Shown here: piece after piece, positions 41,955 through 49,767 of the stretch
Layout of the letters: every line of letters begins with the position of its first letter
How positions within the stretch are numbered: the first letter of the stretch is position 1
Origin: Bacillota bacterium
GTDB lineage: Bacteria; Bacillota; Dethiobacteria; DTU022; PWGO01
DNA: 49,847 bases
Assembly: GCA_012518215.1 (NCBI GenBank)
Contig: JAAYSV010000053.1
Span: 1-49,847, forward strand
Direction: 5' to 3'
The notes under the pieces: generated by a model
What the model was told of the DNA's origin: nothing
The model's input: only the letters and a program-made list of their open reading frames with translations
Databases searched by the model: none
Made by a program: the position numbers and the translations under genes

Positions 41955-43096
41955 TCAGTGGAAGTTGGTTCTCCCCTTTTTCCCTGTAGAGCAGAACGAA
42001 TTTCTTCCTGAACACGTTGGTCAGTTTCCCGTTCGAGGCCGCGGCTCAGTATCCGTTCGGCTTCCGGGCCTCCCAGTTGCCCGATGGACCAGGCAGCGTG
42101 CAATCGTATCAGTGGCTGGGGGTCGCGTGTGAAAACATCGGACAGCGGTTTCAAACCCCTGTGATCGCGGCTGTTGCCGAGGGCAATGATGGCATTTCTT
42201 CTTATCAGGTCAATGCCGCGCCAACCGGCAGCGGTCTGTCCAAAAGTGCGGGAGAATTCCCGCCGATCTATACCGAGCAGCGGGATCAGCGGTGTATGAT
42301 CGTCAAATACCGCTGCGGATATTTCCTTCAGCGGGGATGGCGGTATTTCTTTGTTGAGGGGGCAGACTTCCTGGCAGGTATCGCAACCATATATCCTTGA
42401 CCCCAGGGATTCCCGGAAAGAAAGGGGGACAACGCCCCGGGCCTGTGTAACGTAGGACAGGCAACGCCGGGGATCAAGCAGGTAAGGAGCATAAAGTGCT
42501 CCTGTAGGACAGGCCTTTCTGCATCGCCCGCATTCGAGACATGACCTTGATCGGGTGGTTGGGGGCCATGCAGGAAGAGGGATATCAAGAAGGATCAGCC
42601 CTAAAATTACCCATGAACCGTATCTGTGGCTGATGAAAAAAGTATTTTCACCAATTATTCCATCTGTCTGGTAGGCAAAAGCTCTTTCCATCAGCGGCTC
42701 CCTGTCGACAAGGAGCCGGTACTGGAAAGAACGAGGAAACAGGCGACCCATAAAATTGACGAGAAGCCTGGCTTTATTTTTTGCAATTTCATGATAATCC
42801 CGGAATCGAGCTATCCGTGCCACCTTTCCGCAGGGCCCTTCATTATCGGAACGGGGGGCTGACGATTCTATGAAATAAGGCAGTGCCAGGCAGATGATAC
42901 TTTGGCATCCGGGAAGAAGGAGCCGGGGATCGATTCTGGCTGACAGGGAACTGTTTTCAAAAGGTGAACGCAATCCTGTCCGTGCCCGTGTGGCCAGGAA
43001 AGATTTCAGCCCAGCAAGGGGCAATGCTTCAATGATACCGGTTATTTCAATTCCTATCTGGTTGGAATAGTCGATAAGATCATTGACAGGGCTCAT
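41951..43096 (-). CDS. queG: Epoxyqueuosine reductase
   Basis: Cobalamin-dependent last step of queuosine tRNA modification, reducing epoxyqueuosine to queuosine. 381 residues: an N-terminal cobalamin-binding domain with VDREPLMERAFA around the catalytic aspartate, IIGENTFFISHRYGSW, then two [4Fe-4S] motifs CLECGRCRKACPTGAL and CDTCQEVCPLN, and C-terminal HEAT-like repeats (about 300-380) that hold tRNA. Both Cys sets are complete. No other queuosine gene is visible here. It overlaps the convergent GDPD gene by four bases. Confidence 0.93.
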   Translation of the reverse strand: MSPVNDLIDYSNQIGIEITGIIEALPLAGLKSFLATRARTGLRSPFENSSLSARIDPRLLLPGCQSIICLALPYFIESSAPRSDNEGPCGKVARIARFRDYHEIAKNKARLLVNFMGRLFPRSFQYRLLVDREPLMERAFAYQTDGIIGENTFFISHRYGSWVILGLILLDIPLPAWPPTTRSRSCLECGRCRKACPTGALYAPYLLDPRRCLSYVTQARGVVPLSFRESLGSRIYGCDTCQEVCPLNKEIPPSPLKEISAAVFDDHTPLIPLLGIDRREFSRTFGQTAAGWRGIDLIRRNAIIALGNSRDHRGLKPLSDVFTRDPQPLIRLHAAWSIGQLGGPEAERILSRGLERETDQRVQEEIRSALQGKRGEPTSTD

Positions 43097-43166
43097 CGTA
43101 TTTTAAACTGCTCCTTTCCGCAAAATAAATACTAAGGGATAAGTACAATGCTGTCAAACGGGGGTT

Positions 43167-43415
43167 GTGTCAAGGATGACGGGAAAGGATTGGGTTCTTT
43201 TAACGGAAGCCTACAATGATACAGAGGCTGATATCATATGCAGCCTCCTGGCGACCTTTGATATTCCTGCTCGCAAGGAATACACCGGGCCGTACAAAGG
43301 GTTGAAAGTTGTTTTCGGGCAGGAGATCGGGGTTGAAATCATGGTTCCCGAAAATTTGCTGATATCGGCCAGGGAAATTATAGCTTCCGGTACAGAACCC
43401 CGATCGGGCCAATAA
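43167..43415 (+). CDS. DUF2007-like small protein
   Basis: About 80 residues: WVLLTEAYNDTEADIICSLLATFDIPA followed by VKVVFGQ-like strand and VEIMVPENLLISAREII, the pattern of the DUF2007/putative signal-transducing family with a ferredoxin-like fold, cited here by TEADIICSLL and VPENLLISA. Biological role not known. GTG 43167 or ATG 43176 could be the start. Single gene; the 90-base gap upstream separates it from the divergent queG. Confidence 0.8.
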   Translation: MSRMTGKDWVLLTEAYNDTEADIICSLLATFDIPARKEYTGPYKGLKVVFGQEIGVEIMVPENLLISAREIIASGTEPRSGQ

Positions 43416-43512
43416 TATTTTGCAGCTTCCCCGATGGCCCGAAGGGAGCCATTGAACGGGAAGCAACATTCTGTCATGCATGTCTTTTCAGCCGGACAGG
43501 CGCACCCGCACG

Positions 43513-43567
43513 TTTCCAACATTTAAACATTGGAAATATTGTTTAAATGTATTGCTTTGTATATAAT
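43513..43567 (+). promoter_or_regulatory. tat promoter with overlapping nested inverted repeats
   Basis: Promoter: TTGTTT (43539-43544), 17 bases, TATAAT (43562-43567). An 11-bp perfect inverted repeat ACATTTAAACA/TGTTTAAATGT (43519-43529 with 43540-43550) has its right arm over the -35. The arm centres are 21 bp apart, two helical turns. A second, mutually exclusive repeat TTTCCAA/TTGGAAA (43513-43519 with 43530-43536) is interleaved. This looks like an operator for a dimeric regulator. Confidence 0.65.
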
Positions 43568-43688
43568 TGATGTGATGTGCGTATGCAATTGAAAGTTTTG
43601 TTTAAAGGATTTGTTCGTTACAACGTAGAATAAAACATCGGAAAGGCTAGCAGTCAAAGGGTCGAGGGCTGTTGCGGGGGTGTGTTGA

Positions 43689-43883
43689 TTGGGTAAAATC
43701 GGAATATGGGAGATAGTAGTAGTGCTGGTAGTGGCCTTGATTGTCTTTGGTCCAACCAAGTTGCCCGAGATCGGCAGGGCAATAGGAAAAAGCATCAATG
43801 AGTTCCGGAAGGCAGCAAGCGATATCAGAAAAAGCATAGATGTTACCGGGGTGGATCTGGAAGAAGACGATCAGGGCGAATAA
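43689..43883 (+). CDS. tatA: Twin-arginine translocase subunit TatA, first copy
   Basis: 64 residues, one membrane segment (about 5-20) then the hinge FGPTKLPEIGRAIGKS and an amphipathic helix, the classical TatA/E layout. TTG 43689 follows GCGGGGGTGTG. Together with the next tatA and tatC it forms a minimal Tat export system for folded, cofactor-containing proteins. Confidence 0.92.
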   Translation: MGKIGIWEIVVVLVVALIVFGPTKLPEIGRAIGKSINEFRKAASDIRKSIDVTGVDLEEDDQGE

Positions 43884-43922
43884 ATGATTGAGGATACCTG
43901 TACACTTATTTTATATCGAAGG

Positions 43923-43979
43923 GGGCCTGGAAGAGGGTGCAGAAACCCTGCCGGGCCCGGTCAGTCAGGTACAGCCTGA
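43923..43979 (+). other. Paired hairpins between the two tatA genes
   Basis: A nested hairpin GGGCC..AGGGT..ACCCT..GGCCC (43923-43927, 43934-43938, 43945-43949, 43954-43958) is followed by TCAGG/CCTGA (43965-43969 with 43975-43979). There is no T-run. In a 146-base gap inside an operon these may set the ratio of the two tatA products by processing or partial termination. Confidence 0.45.
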
Positions 43980-44029
43980 TTTCCAAAATGTTTAACTATA
44001 TTTGATCATGTCAAAGGAGGTAATGACAG

Positions 44030-44230
44030 ATGTTGGGAGGAAAGATTGGCCCGTTGGAACTGGTGTTGATTCTGGCGGTGGTCCTGCTCATATTTGGTCC
44101 CGGGAAATTGCCCAGTTTGGCAAAAGCCATTGGTCAAAGCGTTACGGAGCTTAAAGATGGGTTGCGCGGGAAACCAAAAAAACAGGCCGCCCCCGAGACA
44201 TCGGGTGAAGAACAGGAAATTAACGACTAG
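44030..44230 (+). CDS. tatA: Twin-arginine translocase subunit TatA, second copy
   Basis: 66 residues with one membrane segment (about 8-22), FGPGKLPSLAKAIGQS and a charged tail. AAAGGAGGTAATGACAG gives a very strong ribosome binding site before ATG 44030, so it is probably made in excess over the first copy. One of the two may do the TatB-like job, but both have the TatA-type FGP hinge. Confidence 0.92.
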   Translation: MLGGKIGPLELVLILAVVLLIFGPGKLPSLAKAIGQSVTELKDGLRGKPKKQAAPETSGEEQEIND

Positions 44231-44251
44231 CAGTATTTCTGAGGGATTGAT

Positions 44252-45022
44252 TTGAACAAACACCGTAAAGATTCCATGACGGTATTGGAACATCTGGGAG
44301 AATTACGGCTGCGCATTTTAATTTCTGCTGCTACTTTTATTGCGGCTGCCATTTTTTGTTTTACCCGGGTCGACTATCTCCGTTATCTTCTGGTTAAACC
44401 CGGCGGGGGCATGAAGCTGTTCTTTTTTTCTCCCCCGGAAGCATTCATGGCCAATATGCGCCTGGCCGCGGTTGCGGGTCTGGCCCTTGCTTTTCCGGTA
44501 TTGATCTATGAACTGATGGCTTTTATTTTCCCGGGTTTGTACCGTCATGAGAAAAAATTTTTGCTGGGGCTTACGGGTGGTGCGGTAACCCTTTTTGCTG
44601 GCGGGGCCCTTTTTGCTTACTATGTTATCGTGCGGTTGGTTCTTCATTTTTTTATTCAATTTGAAACCGAGCGGCTTACACCTTTGTTCAACATCGGTGA
44701 TTATATATCTTTTACAATAAATTTAATATTGTGTTGTGGCCTTTTCTTTCAGCTGCCGTTGGCGATGTGGATACTGAGTAAAATTGGTTTGATCACCGCA
44801 AAGACCTTGAAGCGCAATCGGAAGTACGCCTTGTTGATCATTCTGGTTGTAGCAGCTATTCTCACGCCGCCGGACATCATTTCCCAGATACTTCTGGCCA
44901 TTCCGTTGCAGGGATTGTACGAAATCGGGATCATGGTCGTGGTATTCTCGGAGAGGAAGGGGATCAAGAAGGGGGCTGCGGAAGAAATCAATACACCCGG
45001 AATTGGAGAAGAATATGACTGA
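44252..45022 (+). CDS. tatC: Sec-independent translocase TatC
   Basis: 256 residues with six membrane segments. MTVLEHLGELRLRI holds the conserved Glu and Arg of the signal-peptide site, and FSPPEAFMANMRLA, FVLIYEL-like and LTPPDIISQILLAIPL the other family motifs. TTG 44252 is used. The end overlaps mobA by eight bases. Confidence 0.94.
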   Translation: MNKHRKDSMTVLEHLGELRLRILISAATFIAAAIFCFTRVDYLRYLLVKPGGGMKLFFFSPPEAFMANMRLAAVAGLALAFPVLIYELMAFIFPGLYRHEKKFLLGLTGGAVTLFAGGALFAYYVIVRLVLHFFIQFETERLTPLFNIGDYISFTINLILCCGLFFQLPLAMWILSKIGLITAKTLKRNRKYALLIILVVAAILTPPDIISQILLAIPLQGLYEIGIMVVVFSERKGIKKGAAEEINTPGIGEEYD

Positions 45023-45644
45023 GAAAACAGCGGCGATTATTTTAGCCGGGGGAGAAAATAAAAGACTGGGACAGCCAAAAGCCCTGCTAAGATTCGGCGA
45101 TAAATTGATTGTCGAGATAATGGTAGAAAAACTGCAAGAATATTTCTCTGAAATTATCATTGTAACCGATCTTCCCGATCCGCTGCGGCACCTGCCGGTT
45201 ATTTTAACCGGGGATGTCTTCACCAGTTACAGAAAATCTTCCTTGCGGGGGCTGCATGCCGGGCTTGAAAGATCGACAGGCACTCACAATTTTGTTATTG
45301 CTTGCGACATGCCTTTTGTAAATATATTGCTGATCGAATACATGCACAGTATGATACCCGGGTACGATGCGGTTATTCCCCGTGTAGGGGAATATGTACA
45401 ACCACTTCATGCTTTTTATCACAAGAGGAGCATTGCTACCATTGAAAAGCATCTGCTTGCGGGTAAATTCAAGGTTGCTGAGCTGTATTGCCACTTGAAT
45501 ATCAGGTATATCGAGGAAGAAAAAATCCTGGAAGTTGATCCGGAACAGAAGGCATTTTTCAATATCAATACCGATGTAGCTTTCAAAACTGCCCGGCAGA
45601 TATATTTTGAGGAAGAGCAAACAAGAAAGATCTTGGGGGGGTAA
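45015..45644 (+). CDS. mobA: Molybdopterin guanylyltransferase MobA-like
   Basis: Attaches GMP to molybdopterin to form the guanine dinucleotide cofactor used by the DMSO-reductase family, typical Tat substrates. 209 residues: IILAGGENKRLGQPKALL (nucleotide binding), FVIACDMPFVN with the metal aspartate, and YVQPLHAFYHKR. ATG 45015 overlaps tatC and lies behind GGAGAAG. Its place in a tat operon fits co-assembly of molybdoenzymes. Other MobA-like proteins (CTP or NTP transferases) are possible. Confidence 0.88.
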   Translation: MTEKTAAIILAGGENKRLGQPKALLRFGDKLIVEIMVEKLQEYFSEIIIVTDLPDPLRHLPVILTGDVFTSYRKSSLRGLHAGLERSTGTHNFVIACDMPFVNILLIEYMHSMIPGYDAVIPRVGEYVQPLHAFYHKRSIATIEKHLLAGKFKVAELYCHLNIRYIEEEKILEVDPEQKAFFNINTDVAFKTARQIYFEEEQTRKILGG

Positions 45645-45647
45645 TCA

Positions 45648-46823
45648 ATGGGCAAGTTGCCAAATTACCTTGGTCCGATGGCTTTTGGAATCAAGATGGG
45701 GGTGATCGCTCCCGGGATGAATCTGGAGGAGCTGATCCTTGAGGCCCTCGAAAAATGCAGCAGGGATGGGCTGATCGATGACAATGACATTATCTGTATT
45801 ACCGAATCAGTCGTGGCCCGTGCACAGAACAATTTTGTGACCATCGACGATGTGGCCCGCGAAGTAACAGAAAAACTATCCTTGCCATCCGATGGGCGTG
45901 TCGGTGTTGTTTTCCCCATCACCAGCCGCAACCGTTTTGTCCAGGTTCTCAGGGGTATTGCGCGGGCAGTTCCACGGGGAGAGGTGGTCATCCAATTTTC
46001 ATTTCCATGCGATGAAGTTGGAAATCGCCTTGTTGATCCTGAATTTGTCGAGCGATTGGCCAAGACAGAATGTGACACCATTACCGAGTCGGATCTGGAA
46101 GGATACAAGCCACGGCACCCTGTGACCGGGGTTGATTATATATCTCTTTACAAAGACACGGTCAGGGAAGCGGGAGCGGTACCGAAAGTAATATTGTCCA
46201 ACGACCCACAGGCCATCACGGCCTTTTCCTTGCACGGGGTGATTGCTGCCGACATCCATAGCCGGGAAAAAACAAAGGCGGCTATCGGCAAAATCATCAA
46301 AAACTGCATAACCTTGCAGGAGATTTGCAACAGCGGCAAGAGCCGGTCCGAATGGGGGGTTCTTGGGAGTAACATAAGCTCGGGAGACAATATCAAACTG
46401 GCACCGCGTGATGGACGGCAATTTGTCCTTTCTTTGCAGAATTCGATTGCCACCGAACTGGGCCGGAAAATAGAGGTTTTGATTTATGGAGACGGGGCTT
46501 ATTGCGATCCCACCAGCGGAATCTACGAGCTGGCCGATCCGCGCCCTGTATTTGCTGCCACCGACGGGTTGAATCGTCTGAGGGAAGGGATAAAATACAA
46601 GTATCTGGCCGACATGTATTTGAGCAAAGGGGCCGATATCGAGTCAGTGGAAAAGATGCTTGAAAAAAAGAAAAAGGAAGAAACAGTTATTCAGGGCACC
46701 ATTGAATCCGAGGGTACCACGCCCAGGCCTTTGGGGGATGTTCTGGCCAGCCTGGCTGATCTGGTCAGTGGTTCATCGGATGCCGGAACACCGATAGTCC
46801 TGATCAAGGGTTTCTTGAAGTAG
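45648..46823 (+). CDS. CofE-like (F420-0:L-glutamate ligase family) protein
   Basis: 391 residues with a CofE-type domain in the first 250 (ICITESVVARAQNN, VFPITSRNRFVQVL, PCDEVGNRL, then VLSNDPQAITAFSLHGVIAADIHS, cited by its ends, GVLGSNISSGDNIKLAPRDG). A C-terminal part has KGADIESVEKMLEKKKKE. In Firmicutes members of this family are widespread in genomes without coenzyme F420, and their substrate is uncertain; amide-bond formation with ATP or GTP is expected. ATG 45648 is four bases after the mobA stop. It overlaps the convergent lnt by 20 bases. Confidence 0.82.
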   Translation: MGKLPNYLGPMAFGIKMGVIAPGMNLEELILEALEKCSRDGLIDDNDIICITESVVARAQNNFVTIDDVAREVTEKLSLPSDGRVGVVFPITSRNRFVQVLRGIARAVPRGEVVIQFSFPCDEVGNRLVDPEFVERLAKTECDTITESDLEGYKPRHPVTGVDYISLYKDTVREAGAVPKVILSNDPQAITAFSLHGVIAADIHSREKTKAAIGKIIKNCITLQEICNSGKSRSEWGVLGSNISSGDNIKLAPRDGRQFVLSLQNSIATELGRKIEVLIYGDGAYCDPTSGIYELADPRPVFAATDGLNRLREGIKYKYLADMYLSKGADIESVEKMLEKKKKEETVIQGTIESEGTTPRPLGDVLASLADLVSGSSDAGTPIVLIKGFLK

Positions 46824-48333
46824 CGTTGGTTTTGCGGTGCAGGAATATGTTTTTCGCGATGGAAAAGAAAACATATAGACAGCCCAGGATGATAAAATAA
46901 TCCCCGCCCACGCGGTAGACGGTATTGCGCCCGGCAAAGTCGGTTTCCAGCCGGAGAATCTTCACCTCATCGATATTTGAACGTAGAAGTTCCTTGCCGG
47001 TAAAATCGGCGGAGATGGTTATACCCGAATTGGCAACCTGTGTTACGCCCACGCCCATCTCGGCAGCGCGGATCATGACCATGTGGGCATGCTGGTCCAG
47101 GCCATTGCTGTTTTTGAGCCAGTTATCATTGCTGATAATGAAAAGGTGTTTTGCTCCCGCGGCGGCAAATTGCCTCGTGTAGCTTCCAAAAAAACTCTCG
47201 AAGCATATCACTCCGGACAGAGGCAGGCTATCCAGATCAAAAACATTGATCCCTTTCCCCCGTTCGTAGGTTCCCAGTATAACTCTTAAATTCAACCAAC
47301 GGTTCAAAAAATCGTTCAGCGGGAAATATTCCACAATCGGTACCAGGTACTTCTTGCTGCATGATTGAAGATCTTCCCGGCCGGGGATGAGCAGGATCAT
47401 GGAATTGTAAAGTCCATCATCCTTCCGGACCATGGCGCCGTAAATAATAGGAACCTGCAGATCCTCGGACAGTTGCCTGACCTCGGGAAGAGTATCCCGT
47501 CCCCCGGCCAGCGCCGTGGAAAGGACGGTTTCTGCCCAGACGATCAGGTCAAGATCCCCATATTGTGCGGCCGCGTCCCGGGAAAGATTTTCGTATCGTT
47601 CCAGATTCTCACGTGCGCCTTCAAGCAAATTGTTTTGGCTGATGTTGGCCTGAATCAGGGCGATGTTTCTGGTCTGATTTTCCCTGGTTACAGGGAAAAA
47701 AGAAGGCAGCCCCAGGCCCAGGCCGGCTATGATCATCCACACCAGCAAAACCTTGCCCAGGCTTCTGTTACTCAACAGGTTCTTGATCCAGAGAGCGATC
47801 ATGGCCTGCAAAGCGAACATCAAAAAAGGAAGCCCCCAGTAACCGTAAACGCTGGCAATCCTGAGGATAACAGGGATGTTCCACTGTGTGTACCCGAGAT
47901 ACCCCGCGGTATACCCGAGAAAACCCGCGGAACGCAGATATTCCATAAGTACCCAAAGAAATGAAAATAAAAAAACCATGGAAATCGGCGATACAATATC
48001 CTTGATCCGGTTGAGCGCATAGAAGCACAGTCCATAAAACAGACTTAAATAAGTGATCAGCAGCACGAAGGCCAGTAGGGCAAGATTGCGTGGCAAGAAA
48101 TCGAAAAGTGCTTCATTGACAAAGAAATTGATGTAAAAATGAAAGATGGCCCCGAAAACCAGGCCGCCCCAAAATGCTGTTCCCGGCCGGGAACCCAGCA
48201 AAAAAACAATCGCGGGGATCAGAGCAAACCAGGCCATATACCAGAGGTTGAATCGGGGAAAAGCCAGAATCAACAAAAATGCGGAAAGCAACGGAAGGGA
48301 AAATAACAAAAATGTTTGTTTCTTCATCGTCAT
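46804..48333 (-). CDS. lnt: Apolipoprotein N-acyltransferase
   Basis: Adds a third acyl chain to the N-terminal Cys of lipoproteins. 509 residues: about seven membrane segments (1-215) and a nitrilase-like domain (about 225-475). The catalytic triad is present: Glu in VWAETVL, Lys in CSKKYLVPIVEYFP and Cys in GVICFESFFG. Lnt is typical of diderm bacteria and actinobacteria; many Bacilli use other enzymes, so its presence in a spore-forming line is of note. At least one lipoprotein substrate (the SpoIID-like protein) is encoded in the window. Confidence 0.92.
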   Translation of the reverse strand: MTMKKQTFLLFSLPLLSAFLLILAFPRFNLWYMAWFALIPAIVFLLGSRPGTAFWGGLVFGAIFHFYINFFVNEALFDFLPRNLALLAFVLLITYLSLFYGLCFYALNRIKDIVSPISMVFLFSFLWVLMEYLRSAGFLGYTAGYLGYTQWNIPVILRIASVYGYWGLPFLMFALQAMIALWIKNLLSNRSLGKVLLVWMIIAGLGLGLPSFFPVTRENQTRNIALIQANISQNNLLEGARENLERYENLSRDAAAQYGDLDLIVWAETVLSTALAGGRDTLPEVRQLSEDLQVPIIYGAMVRKDDGLYNSMILLIPGREDLQSCSKKYLVPIVEYFPLNDFLNRWLNLRVILGTYERGKGINVFDLDSLPLSGVICFESFFGSYTRQFAAAGAKHLFIISNDNWLKNSNGLDQHAHMVMIRAAEMGVGVTQVANSGITISADFTGKELLRSNIDEVKILRLETDFAGRNTVYRVGGDYFIILGCLYVFFSIAKNIFLHRKTNATSRNP

Positions 48334-48636
48334 ACCCCGGTGATAATATATTTGCTACCGATTCAGTATATACAGCACTACCTCCATACTCCCCGATAAA
48401 TATTAACACTAACATGCAATACACTTCAAGTGTACCTGCATCGCCGGATATTGTACAAGTAAATGGTTGTCGGGGAGAAGATTTATATGGGGATTGGATT
48501 GGCAGAAAAGAAAGGCCTTACTCCTTGAATATTGATTTGTGCATCGAAAAAAGGAGAGGAGAAAAGTTCCAACATGGAATGGGCATGAAAAAGGCACCTT
48601 TTTGGGGAAGACGCCAGTTAAACAATTGAATAATGG
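48334..48636 (+). other. Intergenic region lnt-HEXXH gene
   Basis: 303 bases, AT-rich, no credible gene. A short palindrome TACACTT-C-AAGTGTA at 48420-48434 could be an operator. AGGAGAGGAG near 48555 followed by ATG codons yields only a short low-complexity frame on the plus strand, which I do not accept as a gene. Confidence 0.4.
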
Positions 48637-49470
48637 CTAATATGTACTATTTATTTTCATAAACCTGTCAGCAGCTTCTATTACCAATCTCACTGAAAAA
48701 TAGGGTTCGGCGCCATTTATCAAGTAACCTTCCAGATAATCCTTGTTGTCATAAGCCATCCCCATAGCTTTGCATATCAACTCACATACCTTTTCGGCTT
48801 CAAATTCCTTTTGCTCTTTGGAGAGTTCTTCTTTTGATCTGTCGGGCACCCTCAGCATTTTATTACCCTTGTCCCTGGTGAGGTGGCCGCATAGGATATG
48901 TCCTATCTCATGCAAAATAGCGGTTACTTTCCGGTCATCGTTAAAATGCTTATTTACTGTTATAGCCAAATGAGTAGATAACTCTACTTTTTTCTCCTTT
49001 TCAAAGATTTTGATCTTCATAGCTTTTTCAAGATATTCCGCTTGGCCAGCCTGTCTAGAACCAAATGTAGCTTCACCATAGTAAATTCCCAGTTGGTTAA
49101 CTGTACGTATCAAGGCGGGGAGAAACTTGCCAACCCTTGGATCTGGTATTGGAAGTTGAAAATCATCACGCATGATATCAGGAACCATTTCACCGTAAGT
49201 GTCAGCAAAATCGTATACAAAGTTTATGGGCCCGAATGGCTGCAAGATTACTATGGGAGTAACGTCAGGTAGTATGTGCCTACAATATTTCTCTCTCCAA
49301 GTTTCTTCGGTCTCGATATGTACAGCTCCAGGCCTTTGAAGAAGGATAAGGGCAGAATTAAAAAATGAATATCTCCTTGTCCACCACATGAAAGTTGCAA
49401 AATCAATAAAATCTTCATAGAGACCTTCTTTGCAAATACGGTCAAATAACATAGATTTACGCAGAGCCAT
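48637..49470 (-). CDS. HEXXH metallopeptidase-like protein (ImmA/IrrE or ArdC-like)
   Basis: 277 residues. The zinc motif HEIGH is at 187-191 in ILHEIGHILCGHL, with a possible third ligand in EFEAEKV near 224. The N-terminal half (FNSALILLQRPGAVHIETEETW, cited by FNSALILLQRPGA) resembles the ArdC-like N-domain that often precedes ImmA/IrrE-type peptidases in mobile DNA. The partner repressor expected for ImmA is not next to it. ATG 49470 follows CGGGGGTTTGATTTT. Surrounding DNA is more AT-rich than the rest of the window, suggesting accessory origin. Confidence 0.72.
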   Translation of the reverse strand: MALRKSMLFDRICKEGLYEDFIDFATFMWWTRRYSFFNSALILLQRPGAVHIETEETWREKYCRHILPDVTPIVILQPFGPINFVYDFADTYGEMVPDIMRDDFQLPIPDPRVGKFLPALIRTVNQLGIYYGEATFGSRQAGQAEYLEKAMKIKIFEKEKKVELSTHLAITVNKHFNDDRKVTAILHEIGHILCGHLTRDKGNKMLRVPDRSKEELSKEQKEFEAEKVCELICKAMGMAYDNKDYLEGYLINGAEPYFSVRLVIEAADRFMKINSTY

Positions 49471-49767
49471 AAAATCAAACCCCCGATTTTCTAGCTAAAA
49501 GTTAGCCTGTTTGCCTTGAATGCATATCAATTCAAAAATAACTATTTGTCCGCTTTGATTCTATTTTCGATCCCATTGAAAATAAGTTTCGGTTGAAGAC
49601 AGGAACAAGCAATTGTTTATTTGGCATATTGGCTATATATTTTTCCATATCCAGGCTGCCTTTCCCTTTCCAATATTATATCATAAGTGTATCAAGGAAA
49701 TGATTGTAAGGATATTTTTAAGACGGTGTCAACCTACTTTAGGAAAAAAGAGAGAACCCCGTAATTT

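Noticed and set aside
48279-48629. Plus-strand frame of 116 codons overlapping the start of lnt and its upstream gap.
   Set aside because: Low-complexity translation, overlap with lnt, and no family-like pattern.
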